DNA of 64,000 bases from Limonium bicolor (Eukaryota > Streptophyta > Magnoliopsida > Caryophyllales > Plumbaginaceae). The stretch covers positions 137,643,296-137,707,295 of the forward strand of contig CM041776.1 in assembly GCA_023374045.1 (NCBI GenBank). Reading direction: 5' to 3'. A program made the translations under genes and the position numbers. Below, piece by piece: positions 21,367 to 32,363 of the stretch. Below the pieces are notes generated by a model, which saw only the letters and a list, made by a program, of their open reading frames with translations, was not told the DNA's origin and did no database searches. Position 1 is the first letter of the stretch, and every line of letters starts with the position of its first letter.

Positions 21367-22799
21367 CACATATAACCCTCCATTAAAATACACACCATTC
21401 ACTACCACATTACATATCAAATTCTTCCTCCGTTTTCCACACTCCATTCATCTAACCGGGAATAATCTTCTATGGAAGTGATGGAATGCGTTGAACTTGA
21501 GGAGGATTGGTGGTAAGGCATTACCATCATGAAATCTTGAGCTAGGCATATTTCATTACTAGCCACGATAAACAATTCAAAACTTACGGCTTAAGATCCA
21601 TTATTAAATTCATACATGTAAAGAGTTTACCGACTTAAATCCTTGGTGAAAAATACTTACATATGGAGTGAAAACACATGAGTAATGATGTTGAAACCTG
21701 AGTTTAGGTTGATTTCTTTTGACACATAAACTTTATGAGAAGCCTGGAATAACCCTATAACAACAATATGAATGTTGGATGAAGTGGTAAAATATACCAA
21801 TATATGGAGGAAAGAGAGTTAAATTTGGTTACTGCAAGGTAGAACATCCACCCCTTGTTGAATATACAAACCATTAAAGGAAGTTACTTAAAGATTGGAA
21901 AATCTCATGTTTATTCAGAAGTTTAACATTATACATATATAAAATTTTAGAAGTCACACTAAGAGTGGTATTAAATAAAAAGCCACCATTATGTAAGAGA
22001 GTACTAAGATTTAATGATCAGAGGAATACTTACATAGAACAAACCTTAAGAAAAATAATTATCAAGAGTGAGTGAGTTTTCACTAGACTAATTCATTTGA
22101 CCAAAAAAATTTTACATAGAGATCCTACCTTGAAAAAACAATTTAAGATAAAGAAATCAGATTTTGGAGCTATATTTTAATTGATAAGAACTTTCTAAAA
22201 CTCTGCCCTGTGTGAAATTATATAAATATAAAATAAGTAAATTTTATGAAGTAAATACTTAATGACCGTCTAAAATACTATGGTTGATTATAACAAAAAA
22301 GGAAAACAATTTGAAACTGGAAAAGTCACAGAAAATATATTTTTATATAAAGGAATCTCATGAATCTAACTTAAAAGCTATATAATATTAATTTTTAATG
22401 TATGGTTGGCTAATAAACCTTTGAATATAATTTTGAAAGATTATCTACGATTATTATATGATCCGGAGTATTATTTTAAATTACTCAAATATATTACACT
22501 GATTTATAGCTTGATTAATATAATTGATATGTTAAAATGAACATATAATGGACATATCATTCATACCAATCATAAAATGAATAGATAAGAATCATGACAT
22601 AAAATTTTATAACAATCAAGAAAATACAAACACATAACAATCACGAGATACAAATATATAACGATCATAGATAAAATCAACAGTGCAATAAAATTTACAA
22701 CAAAGCTTGATAATCAGGGTTGAATTCTTTGAATATGGTGTTTGAAATAAACATCAAGTAATTAAAGAAAACAAGAACTAAATGTTTGGAAGTCTAGTA

Positions 22800-23370
22800 T
22801 GGTCCATGCATATTGCTGTGATTGGTTTTTGAAATAACCTTGTTGGATAATGTATCCTGAGTGGTAGTCCATGTCATTTACCTCTTGCATCAACTGGATG
22901 CTAATTATGAGATATTTTGGTTTGGTCTATGGTTGACCTTGAGTGGAATGAATCCTTATTTAAGGATGGGGAATGAGAAAATGGAAATTGTGGTTTGAAA
23001 TTGTTACTGGATGAATACCCTTGAGTGGTTTGATTGTTTGATATACATTTTAGAGCTTGCAATACAACTTGATGTTTAGTTTACCCGTATACCTGAAGGG
23101 GTGTGAGTAGTTGGTAGATAATCTTAAACTTCGGGGTGAAGTTTTCTTTTAAGGGGGGGTAGTGCATAATCTTTCTTCGTCACCTCATCCAAATTATGCC
23201 CTGTTGTTTTGTTAGTAGGGTGATGGAGAGGTTTAAGTACTTGGTTTACACATAGTGTGACTCTCGACTTCTATCTATGAAATATCTTGAAATTCTTGCC
23301 AGCACACCCGAAGCGGTGTGAGTAACTATTAGTTCATTTTAAACTTCGAGTCGAAGTTTCTTTTAAGGGG
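22800..23370 (+). repeat. 3' end of a Ty3/gypsy element, with duplicated polypurine tract
   Basis: Two similar ~75 bp blocks end at about 23145 and 23361: a (C/A)CCCGnA...GGTGTGAGTA start, an AAACTTCG...CGAAG core and TTTTAAGGGGGG at the end. This AACTTCG-x-CGAAGTT plus polypurine pattern precedes the 3' LTR in elements A and B. Upstream sequence is decayed, with no recognisable pol. Confidence 0.6.
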
Positions 23371-23691
23371 GGTATGTTGAAATATCCCATAAATTAATTT
23401 AAATTAATTTAGGGGATTTCGTTATTCAACCCCAAATAATACTATTAAATACTAAATTATTATATAGTATTATGAATTTAATAATAAGATTTATAAGTCA
23501 ATAAATCTTGGGAAAATTCCTAGACACTCCAACTATATTATAAAGATTTTAGAAATATCTGGAGCATTTATTTGAATCATAAAAGTCAATATAAAATCAT
23601 AGAAACCTTAAAGCTTCTTAAGCCTTGCTAGGGTTGACTTTTTGAGAATGGTCAAACCAGCCCATGAAACCTATACCAATAAAAAGGTTAT
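23371..23691 (+). repeat. Start of a 3' LTR, interrupted by element A
   Basis: TGTTGAAATATCCC follows the polypurine tract directly and looks like a 3' LTR start. About 320 bp later, element A begins. The five bases before A are GTTAT, the expected target duplication; its partner would lie beyond the assembly gap. Confidence 0.5.
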
Positions 23692-25973
23692 TGAAATACC
23701 CCAAACTTAGATATGGTGTTTAAATGATAAAATAAGATATAAGGAGGCTAAATAATGCCTTAGAAACATTTCTAATCAAAGAAAATATAAGGAAACACCA
23801 AAAGAGCAGTTTAAGCAAAAACGTGCTCTAAGCTTGGAGAGACTTGGGAGAGTACCCAAATATTGTTCTAAGACCTTAGTAATATCCTAATGGTCATTTT
23901 AAATCAATTACCAAAGAAAACCAAGCTTGAAAACAAGTTAAAACATAAAATATGCTTTAAGGAGTCTTAAAGCACATTTTTGAAAAATTGTCTTGTAAAT
24001 GAGTTTTGAATGGCTAAATGTCCATCATTACTCTTTAATTAACATGTGTACTATATAGTATCACATTCGGAAGTATATATCAATGGGAAATCAAAAATTT
24101 CACAACAATGTGCCTTGTTTTGTGAATATATTTAATTCTAGTTTAAATCAGTCATAATAATTGAGATATGTGGTCACAAAGACTTAAGTACCCCTTGTTT
24201 AATGGGGGGCCGGTTTCTTTAAGGTGAGTCACCACCTTTAGAGTCATTAAGCAAATAAATAGTTATAAGCAAAAGTACTATTCACCCTTTTAACCAAATA
24301 TCTCATTTACTCACCTCTTCTCTCCTCCTCTTCATCTCTCTGCTTCCCAATTTTCTCAAGCTCTCTTCCTTCTCCATTAACGTTAAGCTCTTTTCAGCTA
24401 GCTCCACCTTCTCTTGCACACAACTTACCATTTTAGCTCCAAAACCAAAACAAATTTCATATTCTTCTTAGTTAGCTCAGCTCTCTCTTTCTCCTTTCAA
24501 AACTCCAAAGCTTTGATTTGGTGCAAAGCCAAACCACCATTAGAGGAGGAAATTCAAGTTTGGAGACTCCATTGGCTTCTCCATTCTCTTAGGTAAGAAA
24601 GTGTAAGAAAATCTAGGTTTCCATCACTTTTCTTCTTGACCGAAAATGTATGCTCATGACATCATTTTAATGCCTTGTTCTAGCTTGTTTTTCTACTCTT
24701 CAAAGGATTGAGAGGTCCTTCTTGCTTCATATCCAAGCTTGTCTTGAGAAACCAAGGTTAAAACAATCACCTTAATACCTTAAAGCACATTTTAACCTAG
24801 GGTTTGTTCCTTAGGGTTAATGTATTATCTATACTCATTGGAGTCATTGGATATTGGTTAGAACATTGGCAAGGAGATATATATTGGTGACTGAGATTGA
24901 GCAAGGAAAAACCTAAGGAAGAAAGCTTTTAAAGCTTGTAAAGAACAAGGGAAATTACTTACCTTAAGGTTTTTATTGTGTAAGGGAATAGGATTTAGAT
25001 ATGTGGTGAGTTTAGTGTAGAGTTTAAATTAGAAAAGGGTTATATATGACCTAGGAGAAACAATGATCATGATTGTGAACTTGTGACTAAGGAGCACATG
25101 AGGAAAATAGATAGTTTAAGAATATCAAGGTGAAATACAAGAAGCATTTTATTTCAATGGGAGCCTTGTTGTGTGTATTCGCAGGTTGAAGGCAAATATA
25201 TGTGGAAATTCAGTGGTTAAGAATATTGTCATTTAAGGGCCTAAGTGCCAAGCATTTAAGTTTATGCACTATATGATGATGTTGTGTAGTTTTGGTGTAA
25301 ATTGTGTGTTAAGGTGTTGTGATGAGAATTTGGGTGATATTGGTTGTTTGATGGAGAAAAACCAAGTGTTAAGATGTGCTATATACTAGAGAAACCATGG
25401 CAAAATTTAAAGGAGAACTTAAGTGTTTAAGATGTTCTAAGGGAATTTAATGACTAAGGATGTACTAGGAAGTTTTAGAGGTTGTCTTGATGAAAAAGGG
25501 GTGAGATAAAGTGTTTTAATGACTTATAATGCCTTAGACACTACTATAAATGATTTAGGAATCAAAAGAGTGTATTTGAGTATTTAGGACTTAGGCAAAT
25601 GTTGGTAAACAACTAGGAAAGAAATAAGGTGTTGATGGACGGAAGCTTAAGCTTGTGAAGGAACTTTAAGTAAATGCATAAAAGAGTTTTAGATGGTGAA
25701 GGATGCTTGGGAGATGATGTTATAGTGGTGGGGAAACATTTGGCATATGGTTACATTAGGTATGAACCACCTAGAACCTAGTGGAAAATGTTACAAGTGT
25801 TGGCATGGTTACAAGAAAAATGCATAATGATTAAAGTGGATGTTGGTGAGTGATTTTAAAGTGTTTAGTGGTTGGCTTAAGGTGTATTTGAGGTGCCCAA
25901 TGAGGTTATAACATATTAGGTATATGAGGAAAAGTTTGGAGTTGAAAGAGAATTTAGAAAAAGGTTCTGGAGC

Positions 25974-26287
25974 CGACCGACCTTAGGGACCGGACCTGCA
26001 AGGTCGGTCGAGCTCAGTTTACACTGCCGGAGAAAGTTTCTGGAACCGACCGAACTTGGGGACCGGACTTACAATTCGGTCGGGCTTGTATTTTGTGAAG
26101 GAATTAAGTCTCTGGAATCGACCGAACATGGGACCGGACTTGGCAAGTTCGGTCGAGCTTAAATTTTCCTCGGGGAAACTCTTGGGAATGGACCGACCTT
26201 GGGGACCGGACTTGCAGGTCGGTCGGGGTAGAATTTCAATCGGCGGTAATATGTTCTGGAACGGACCGACCTTGGGTAAGGTCGGTC
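25974..26287. repeat. Five hairpins at 71-73 nt spacing, GACCGA-type arms
   Basis: GACCGA starts at 25975, 26048, 26120, 26191 and 26264 (steps 73, 72, 71, 73). Stems are 9-11 bp and perfect, for example CGACCGACCTT with AAGGTCGGTCG and TCGACCGAAC with GTTCGGTCGA. The first four have GGACCGGAC in the loop; the fifth has a 4 nt loop. Spacers carry GGAGAAAGTTTCTGGAA-like blocks similar to those in element B read on its coding strand. Confidence 0.9.
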
Positions 26288-27379
26288 GGAAGTTCGGCGC
26301 CTAAAAAAAAAAGAAATTTTGAATTCTAAGGATGGTAATAGATAATAAGGTATACCTTTGGTAGGGTGGTAATGATTAGGACCCTAAGAACTTAAGGGAT
26401 TAAGTTAAGTTAAGTATAAATTTTAATGTTTAAAGTTAAGTTTGTAAGTTAAGTGGCAAAGACTTAAGAAGGTATTCAAAGGGGATCTTTAGGAATTAGG
26501 TGAGATAAGTAAGGTGAAAATAACTAATGGTCTAAAAATGAACCAATGTTTTAGGTTTGTGAATTGGGACCCCGGAGAAGATAAAACAAATGACGATCGA
26601 CGGTGAACGGTACAATCTTTCTTGTGACCTGCTTGCTAACGAGGTGTCCCACAGCTTGTGTGCTATGTGTTTAATTACTATGACTAAAACAAGATAAAGC
26701 ATGCAACCGGTTATATTTGTTCTCGTTGTGTATGTGTTATCTTTACACTAACCTGCGAGACTTGAGATTGTTACTAACCAAGTTTAGTACTTAATGAGTT
26801 AAGAATAAGAGTTAAGTTTGGTGGTTGTCGGTTAATGCCCGTTAAGGCTTAGCTAGCACATGGTGATTAAGATTTCTACTAACTGGAACTTGAGTGAGGA
26901 AACCCGGGACCGATCTCCGGTCATGCATGCTAAGGAAAAAGGGGGACGATATCTGAATCAGATCCGCCCTCCGCTTAAGGACTTGTCTTCGGATTTGTAG
27001 CCTAGGGCCGGTTGTCGGCTCAGCTACGCTGGACTCCCGTCCAGAGTAGGTGGCATTAAGATGGTGCGGTGGGATCACCTAAATCCCAGGTTCGAATTAA
27101 GCTACAACTATTCCCTTCCAGGAACGGTTTGTATACTGAGACTAAGTGAGATTAAAGATTATAAAGGTAAGGAACTGAGATTAAGGAATTGAGGACTAAG
27201 GAGGGGGTTACTAACCCACTTGATAAGGGGACGCTTGAGTCGTTCATTGTTTGTGAACTATATATGTTCATCTGTGGTTATTGTTATTGCACTTCATATC
27301 ATGCTTGTGTATGTAATCAATTTCCATGCTATCGACAATTAGTCGTCGTAGCCCTTAGCTTGGGGGCCATGAGAGGGTG

Positions 27380-27429
27380 TACCAGCATTCGTGCTGACCC
27401 CCTTTGGGGGCTGTTTTTTACACTTGCAG
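27380..27429 (+). promoter_or_regulatory. Conserved LTR stem-loop plus CAG|G acceptor-like site
   Basis: TACCAGCATTCGTGCTGA, then a second stem CCCCCTTTGGGGG, then a T-rich tract ending CTTGCAG|G. The same arrangement is found near the end of four other LTRs. Function is inferred. Confidence 0.45.
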
Positions 27430-27780
27430 GTAAGAGACCCATGAGGACGCACTACGAGAGTAGGAGCGGTTAGACTTAGGATGGGATGTTTATTTTGAGT
27501 TCGGTTTGCGCCTGTGCACCCGTCTGTTTATATTTAAACTAATGTAAGGTTGTGATTATGACTTAGTTACTTGTACTCGGTTGGTTGTCGGTATTATGGA
27601 TGGTGATGTTTTGGGTTGGTTATGTATTTTGGATAAGTGTTGTAAATGTTAAGGCCGGTATATTCTAACGATCAGACCGTGGCAAGGTCCAGGTGTTTAT
27701 TATTTCCGCGACGACGTATTCGATTGAGTGTTCAGTTTTGCGATAACCACGAATGGCTTTGGATGGGGTGTTACAAAAAG

Positions 27781-27792
27781 TGGTATCAGAGC
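27781..27792 (+). other. Primer binding site, tRNA-iMet
   Basis: TGGTATCAGAGC, the canonical plant complement of the 3' end of initiator tRNA-Met, five bases after the LTR end. Confidence 0.95.
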
Positions 27793-28649
27793 GTTGTTAC
27801 GCTCTGATCAAGAAATACCGGACATGAGTAACCACTGAGTTAGGATATAAGTTAAGGAATAAGTGATGGGTTAAGGGTGTGAGAAGTTAGAGTTAGAGTC
27901 AGATGACCACTAATAAGTGTGGATCGTCTTTACCGTCTACGGATGTTATAAATTCGTTAACCGAAACAGTGGTGGATACGAATCTAATGTGAGTTATGCT
28001 TGTTCAGATGGCAGGACATCCTAGAGGAAGCCGAGGTCGCGGCCAGGGTGATGATGCTTCCGGAATACCGGGAGGGCAGACGATCGCAGAGATCGTAGCT
28101 GCCGCATTAGGGCATATGGGCTATCAGCCTGGTGTGGGTGCACCACCTCCACCGCCACAACCCAGGGAACCAAATTGGGTGAAGAGTCTTGCAGATCTTC
28201 GACCCGCACACTTTAAGGGGGAGACCGATCCCGCCAAGCTTGAGGCGTACATCTCCGAGCTGGAGACCGCCTTTGAGACCCTTGATGTCCCTGCTGGGAT
28301 CAAGGTGTGTCTGGCTGCTTTCTACCTGAAGGGGGTGGCAGGCGATTGGTGGAAGCTGGTGAGGGCCGAGCATGTGGCCAATCCAGAGTTCGGCTGGGAG
28401 CAGTACACCACCTTGCTACAAGCAAAGTACTACCCCGCCCATGTCCAGACGAAGAAGCGCTTGCAGTTGGATGCGCTTAAGCAGACAGACAAGATGACGG
28501 TGGACGAGTATTACTCAGAGTTCACCGCCTTGCTCCGTCTTCTGCCAGGTCTTGGATATTCGGACCAGATCCTGGTGGACCGCTTCTATGGCGGGCTTAG
28601 CCATCGACTCCGCTACGGCATGGGGCCGACGAGTTACACTACCTTGCAG

Positions 28650-28735
28650 GTAATAAGAATGATTGAGATTGAGTAAGTAATGAGTAAGATTTAGATTATG
28701 GAAGAATAAGAGTGACTAATACTTTGGAAAAGCAG
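28650..28735 (+). other. Predicted gag intron 1 (86 nt, phase 0)
   Basis: TTGCAG|GTAATAAG to AAAGCAG|GAGTGC. The sequence between is full of stops. Element B has a 90 nt intron at the same codon (48335-48424) with an unrelated interior but similar borders. Confidence 0.7.
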
Positions 28736-28987
28736 GAGTGCTATCATGCCGCTGCTAAGGTTGAGATAACCGTCCAGCTGAGGGACGAGGAGAATGCCAA
28801 GAGGAAGAGTGCTGGTAAGAGCTCGGAGAGTCAAGGGCAAGGAGGTACAAGAAACAGAAGTACCAGCCTCAGGCCCAGAAAAATCAGAACCCAAAAGGGA
28901 AGGAGGAAAAGGAGAAGGCTCCGGAAGAGCCATTGAAGTTGACGTATGCTTACGCAGCTACACCCTTGCGCTCTAGGGCGCCAAAGG

Positions 28988-29066
28988 GTAAGGGATTGGT
29001 ATTGAATGAGTTAAGAAACAATTAGTAACCATAAGGGATATGAGTATTGACATTATGAATGATCAG
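28988..29066 (+). other. Predicted gag intron 2 (79 nt, phase 1)
   Basis: CCAAAGG|GTAAGG to GATCAG|GATCTG. The matching element B intron is 47978-48054 (77 nt, also phase 1). Confidence 0.65.
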
Positions 29067-29407
29067 GATCTGAGACTGAGAAGGGAGCCGGTGGTGGCTA
29101 CCAGCGACGCTACATCTGTAGGTGGTTCACAAGGACCACCCCGGGCTCGATTGTAAGGGGAATAAGGTGGAGTGCAATTTTTGTGGAGTTTACAGGCACC
29201 GAGCGTATGAGTGCTACCGCAACGCTGCTAGCAGAGCCTATAGGCCCGACACCAGGGGCAAGGGCAAGACCGATCAGGGAGCTGGATCTGACGGTCAAAG
29301 GAAGGTGCAGCCGGCGGCGGACAAGAACCCAAGGGTGACCCAGAAGTCGGGACCTACACTACACATGGCGGACCGGGACGATGAGCCTGAACCCTCATCG
29401 AGGCCAG

Positions 29408-29536
29408 GTACGTATAACCATTTTAGTAATAAACTACTGCTTACCGCATTATCATGCATATCTGGTGAATAAGTGAGTTAAGTAAGAATAAGATGAGACT
29501 AGAACTTAAGTAAGATATAACTTACTACCACTTTAG
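29408..29536 (+). other. Predicted intron 3 (129 nt, phase 1) joining gag to AlkB
   Basis: GGCCAG|GTACGT to CTTTAG|GAAGC. Splicing puts the gag frame exactly into the AlkB frame. The matching element B intron is 47474-47632 (159 nt, phase 1). Confidence 0.7.
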
Positions 29537-30275
29537 GAAGCTTCAACATCTACTATCCAATAACATCTACACCTAACTCGGAGCGCACCGACATCGAAAC
29601 CATAGACTTTCCAACCGAACAAGGTCAGGTTATCCGCCTAGGTATGATTTTGTTAAGGGGATACCTGACACCCGAAGCACAAATAGCCATCATCAGAAGA
29701 TGCAATCAATTAGGAATGGGACCGGGAGGTTTTTACACACCGGAGTACCCAGGGGGAGCAAGGATGAAATTAAAGATGATGAGCTTGGGCAAGGATTGGA
29801 ATCCGTATGCCAAGAATTACCAAACCACGAGGATGCAAGATGGAGTCTCACCATCGGGAATACCCGAAGAGTTCCATCCAGTTATTACACAAGTCGTGGA
29901 AATCGCTCAGCAATTGGAAGCTGAACCGATTCTAGACATTCGGGCAGACATTTGCATTGTAAACTTCTACGAGAAGGATGGGCGACTTGGACTACATCAG
30001 GATAAGGACGAGACAACGGAGTCTCTCGAAAGAGGGATACCCGTAGTGTCTTGGTCCATTGGGGATGATGCAGAGTTTTATACGGCGAGCAGAAGCGTGC
30101 GGACCGTGCGAATAAGTTAGTACTTAAGTCAGGAGATGTATTAATTATGGGAGGACAATCAAGGATGTTATACCATGGGATTAAGAGAATCAAGCTGAAT
30201 ACAGCACCGTCAGCAGTAATCAATGCGACACACATGAGACCAGGAAGATTAAACCTAACCTTTAGACAATATTAG
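29537..30275 (+). pseudogene. AlkB-family Fe(II)/2OG dioxygenase exon in element A (one frameshift)
   Basis: The exon encodes about 246 residues: GMILLRGYLTPEAQ, GPGGFYTPEYPGGARMKLKM, ILDIRADICIVNFYEKDG, then the iron site H-x-D in GLHQDKDET (His codon 29995-29997, Asp 30001-30003). After a one-base deletion near 30078-30083 the next frame continues with SGDVLIMGG, the distal iron His in LYHGI (30174-30176), and the 2OG-binding R-x-N-x-T-x-R in RLNLTFR (30246-30266), then TAG. All catalytic residues of an AlkB demethylase are therefore present. Motif spacing and the long N-terminal lid resemble plant ALKBH1-type nucleic-acid demethylases more than the AlkB of plant RNA viruses. It sits between the gag zinc knuckles and the protease. 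Within the element it might demethylate or repair element RNA or DNA; this is inference. Confidence 0.88.
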
Positions 30276-30464
30276 CCATGTAATGTTAGAATGAGATGAG
30301 GAATGAGATGTAAGATTAAAGCTCATGTTGTAAACAGGATGGTTATGAATAAAATAACAGTGTTGTTCATATAAATTGTTACGACTCTTGTTATACCATC
30401 AATACTCATGAAGCTTATGAATACAATTAGGTTGTGGACTCGGTACGGAAGGTGCGTTAAGCAT

Positions 30465-31141
30465 ACTTACAGAGGCACAGGACCGACGTCAGCGGTACTA
30501 TCCTCACCGGCACCTTTCCGATTAATGGGATTGAGGCATCAGTTCTCTTCGACTCAGGGGCCTCGCATACCTTTGTCTCGGCATCGTTCGCGAGCAGGTT
30601 GGGGCTAGAAGCTGATGAGCTACCCGACTTCACGGTTACGCTCCTGTATAAGGAGAAGGTTCGTTGCACTCGTTACTACCGAGGAGCCACTATCAGAATT
30701 AAGGGAGAAGACTTTCCAGTCAGTTTTATTGAGTTCAATGAGCAAGGATTTGATGTTATCTTCAGGATGAACTGGTTGGAGCGGCACAAGGGACGTATCC
30801 TCTGCGCCGAGCATAGATTGCTGCTCAGGAGTCCATCTGTGGTAACAATATCATACCGCCAGAGGCCCAGAGAGCCTTCGACTAAGATCATCACCGCCAT
30901 GGCAATGTATAAGGAAATGAGGAGAAAGGAAGAAGTGTACCTCTGCTATGTACAGGACATAGAGAGAGACCCTGAGTTCGACCCCGACTTACCGGTAGTG
31001 TCGGAGTTCCCCGACTTATTTCCACGGGAACTGCCCGGCATGCCACCCACTCGGGAGGTAGAGTTCACCATCGAGCTGCTACCTGGTACCGGACCGATAG
31101 CCAAGGCACCATACCTGTATGGCTCCGACAGAAATGACTGA
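30465..31141 (+). pseudogene. Element A aspartic protease and linker
   Basis: A retropepsin-type protease follows the AlkB stop after about 190 bp. The catalytic motif is intact: VLFDSGASHTFVS, with D-S-G. After it come KEKVRCTRYYRGATIRIKGE and NWLERHKGRILC, then a linker ending FPDLFPRELPGMPP, the usual approach to reverse transcriptase. A one-base insertion near 31117 ends this frame and shifts into RT. The protease would release Gag and Pol products. Confidence 0.85.
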
Positions 31142-31986
31142 GTTAAAGGAACAATTAAAAGATTTATTAGATAAGGGATTTATAAGACCAAGTGTGTCAC
31201 CATGGGGAGCGCCAGTCCTCTTCGTGAAGAAGAAGGATGGTAGTCTCCGCCTCTGCATCGACTACAGAGAGCTGAATGCAGTGACAAAGAAGAATAAATA
31301 CCCACTACCCCGCATTGACGATCTGTTCGATCAGTTGAAGGGAGCATCTGTGTTCTCCAAGATTGATCTCAGATCGGGGTATCATCAGATAGCCATTAAG
31401 GAGGGAGACATTGAGAAGACGACATTCCGGACACGATACGGCCACTATGAGTTTACAGTGATGCCGTTCGGTTTGTCGAACGCACCGGCGAAGTTTATGG
31501 ATCTGATGAACCGCTTGTTCCGGGAGCAGCTGGACAAGTCGGTTGTGGTGTTTATTGATGACATTATGATATACTCGAAATCTAAGGTTGAACATGAGGA
31601 ACATCTGAGGAGAGTATTGGAAATATTGAGGGAGAGCCAGCTATATGCTAAGTTCTCCAAGTGTGAGTTTTGGCTTGACCAGGTCTCTTTCTAGGTCAGT
31701 CATTCAGATGCTGGGATCTCAGTGGATCCAGCAAAGATTGATGCCGTACATACTTGGCCAAGACCGAAGACTGTTACCGACATCCGGAGCTTTCTTGGTC
31801 TGGCAGGTTACTACAGGAGGTTTTTTAGGGATTTCAGCAAGGTCGCGAAGCCGATGACCAGTCTGATGAAGAAAGATGCACCGTTCTTGTGGACGACTGA
31901 CTATGAGAAATCATTTCAGAGCTTGAAGGACTCACTGACCACTGCACCGGTTCTGACCATTCCAAACGGTATAGAAGGCTTTGAGT
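31119..31986 (+). pseudogene. Element A reverse transcriptase, truncated before RNase H
   Basis: RT starts at [20 protein letters not shown] and continues with [29 protein letters not shown] and the active site [10 protein letters not shown], a gypsy-type F/Y-I-D-D box. A TAG at 31692-31694 interrupts it. The same frame then continues through the thumb/connection ([16 protein letters not shown]) to about 31986. RNase H and integrase are missing; the sequence jumps to a tandem-repeat tract. Confidence 0.9.
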
Positions 31987-32345
31987 TCCTAAAGTGTATG
32001 CTATCAAGACCTATGAGTCTAAATGTGTTGTGTTACATAGACCTATGTGTCTAAAGGCTGTTATGTTATCAAGACCTATGTGTCTAAATGTTGTTATGTT
32101 ACCCAGGACCAGAGAGTCTAAGGGTTGTTATGTATGTGCCAATATTGTTAAGATACCCGGACCATTGAGTCCGAGGTTATCATGTGAGTATGTTATGTTA
32201 TGTATGAATGTGAATGTGTTACCCGGACCATTAAGTCGGAGGTTGTGATGCAAAGTGTGTTTGGTTATGGAAGTTTTATTTCTATAAGTAATCCCCGTAT
32301 TCTAATCCAAGATGTGTGGGAAGTGTAAACTTCGAGGACGAAGTT
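31987..32345 (+). repeat. Tandem repeats before the polypurine tract of element A
   Basis: Degenerate units such as ATCAAGACCTATG(T/A)GTCTAA and ACCCGGACCATT(G/A)AGTC occur five or six times. The later ones form small hairpins (CGGAC with GTCCG). The tract ends in AAACTTCGAGGACGAAGTTC, the usual lead-in to the polypurine tract. Confidence 0.75.
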
Positions 32346-32363
32346 CTTTTAAGGGGGGTAGAT
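32346..32363 (+). other. Polypurine tract of element A
   Basis: TTTTAAGGGGGGTAGAT lies directly before the 3' LTR start TGAAATACCCC. Confidence 0.85.

Larger units (their letters stand above)
20845..22799 (+). repeat. LTR-like sequence with hairpins and TATA box
   Basis: Sequence abruptly replaces the integrase at a TG (TGATAAGTGCGAAAC). It contains a hairpin cluster (21117-21260) and then a TATA-box motif and apparent leader. These fit the U3/R part of an LTR on the plus strand. I could not find a terminal partner. From 21450 to 22800 the sequence is AT-rich and no gene is seen. Confidence 0.5.
23692..27775 (+). repeat. 5' LTR of element A (4084 bp)
   Basis: It starts TGAAATACCCC and ends GGGGTGTTACA, five bases before the primer binding site. 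It contains pyrimidine-rich CTCTTC tracts near 24310-24500, five hairpins at 25974-26287, and a stem-loop/acceptor module at 27380-27429. Frames in it, including the 60-codon frame at 24414, have no domains. Confidence 0.85.
28008..29407 (+). pseudogene. Element A gag, three exons, two zinc knuckles
   Basis: Exon 1 (28008-28649) encodes a Gly/Arg-rich start (MAGHPRGSRGRGQG), then the gag domain with LADLRPAHFKGETDPAKLEA, DWWKLVRAEH and RFYGGLSHRLR. An 86 nt intron leads to exon 2 (28736-28987), a basic linker beginning ECYHAAAKVEIT. A 79 nt intron leads to exon 3 (29067-29407) with tandem zinc knuckles. The first is damaged by a frameshift near 29118; the second is C-x2-C-x4-H-x4-C (CNFCGVYRHRAYEC). 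Exon 2 has a one-base shift near 28830. The end of exon 3 splices in frame to the AlkB exon. The introns are predicted from GT-AG sites and from agreement with element B. Confidence 0.75.

Noticed and set aside
29537..30275. AlkB domain could come from an integrated plant RNA virus
   Set aside because: No viral replicase, helicase or coat motifs are nearby. The domain joins gag by splicing and sits in the same place in two retrotransposons. Its motifs resemble host ALKBH1 types.
30408..30669. Frames at 30408-30608 and 30457-30669 beside the protease
   Set aside because: They are out-of-frame shadows of the protease sequence.
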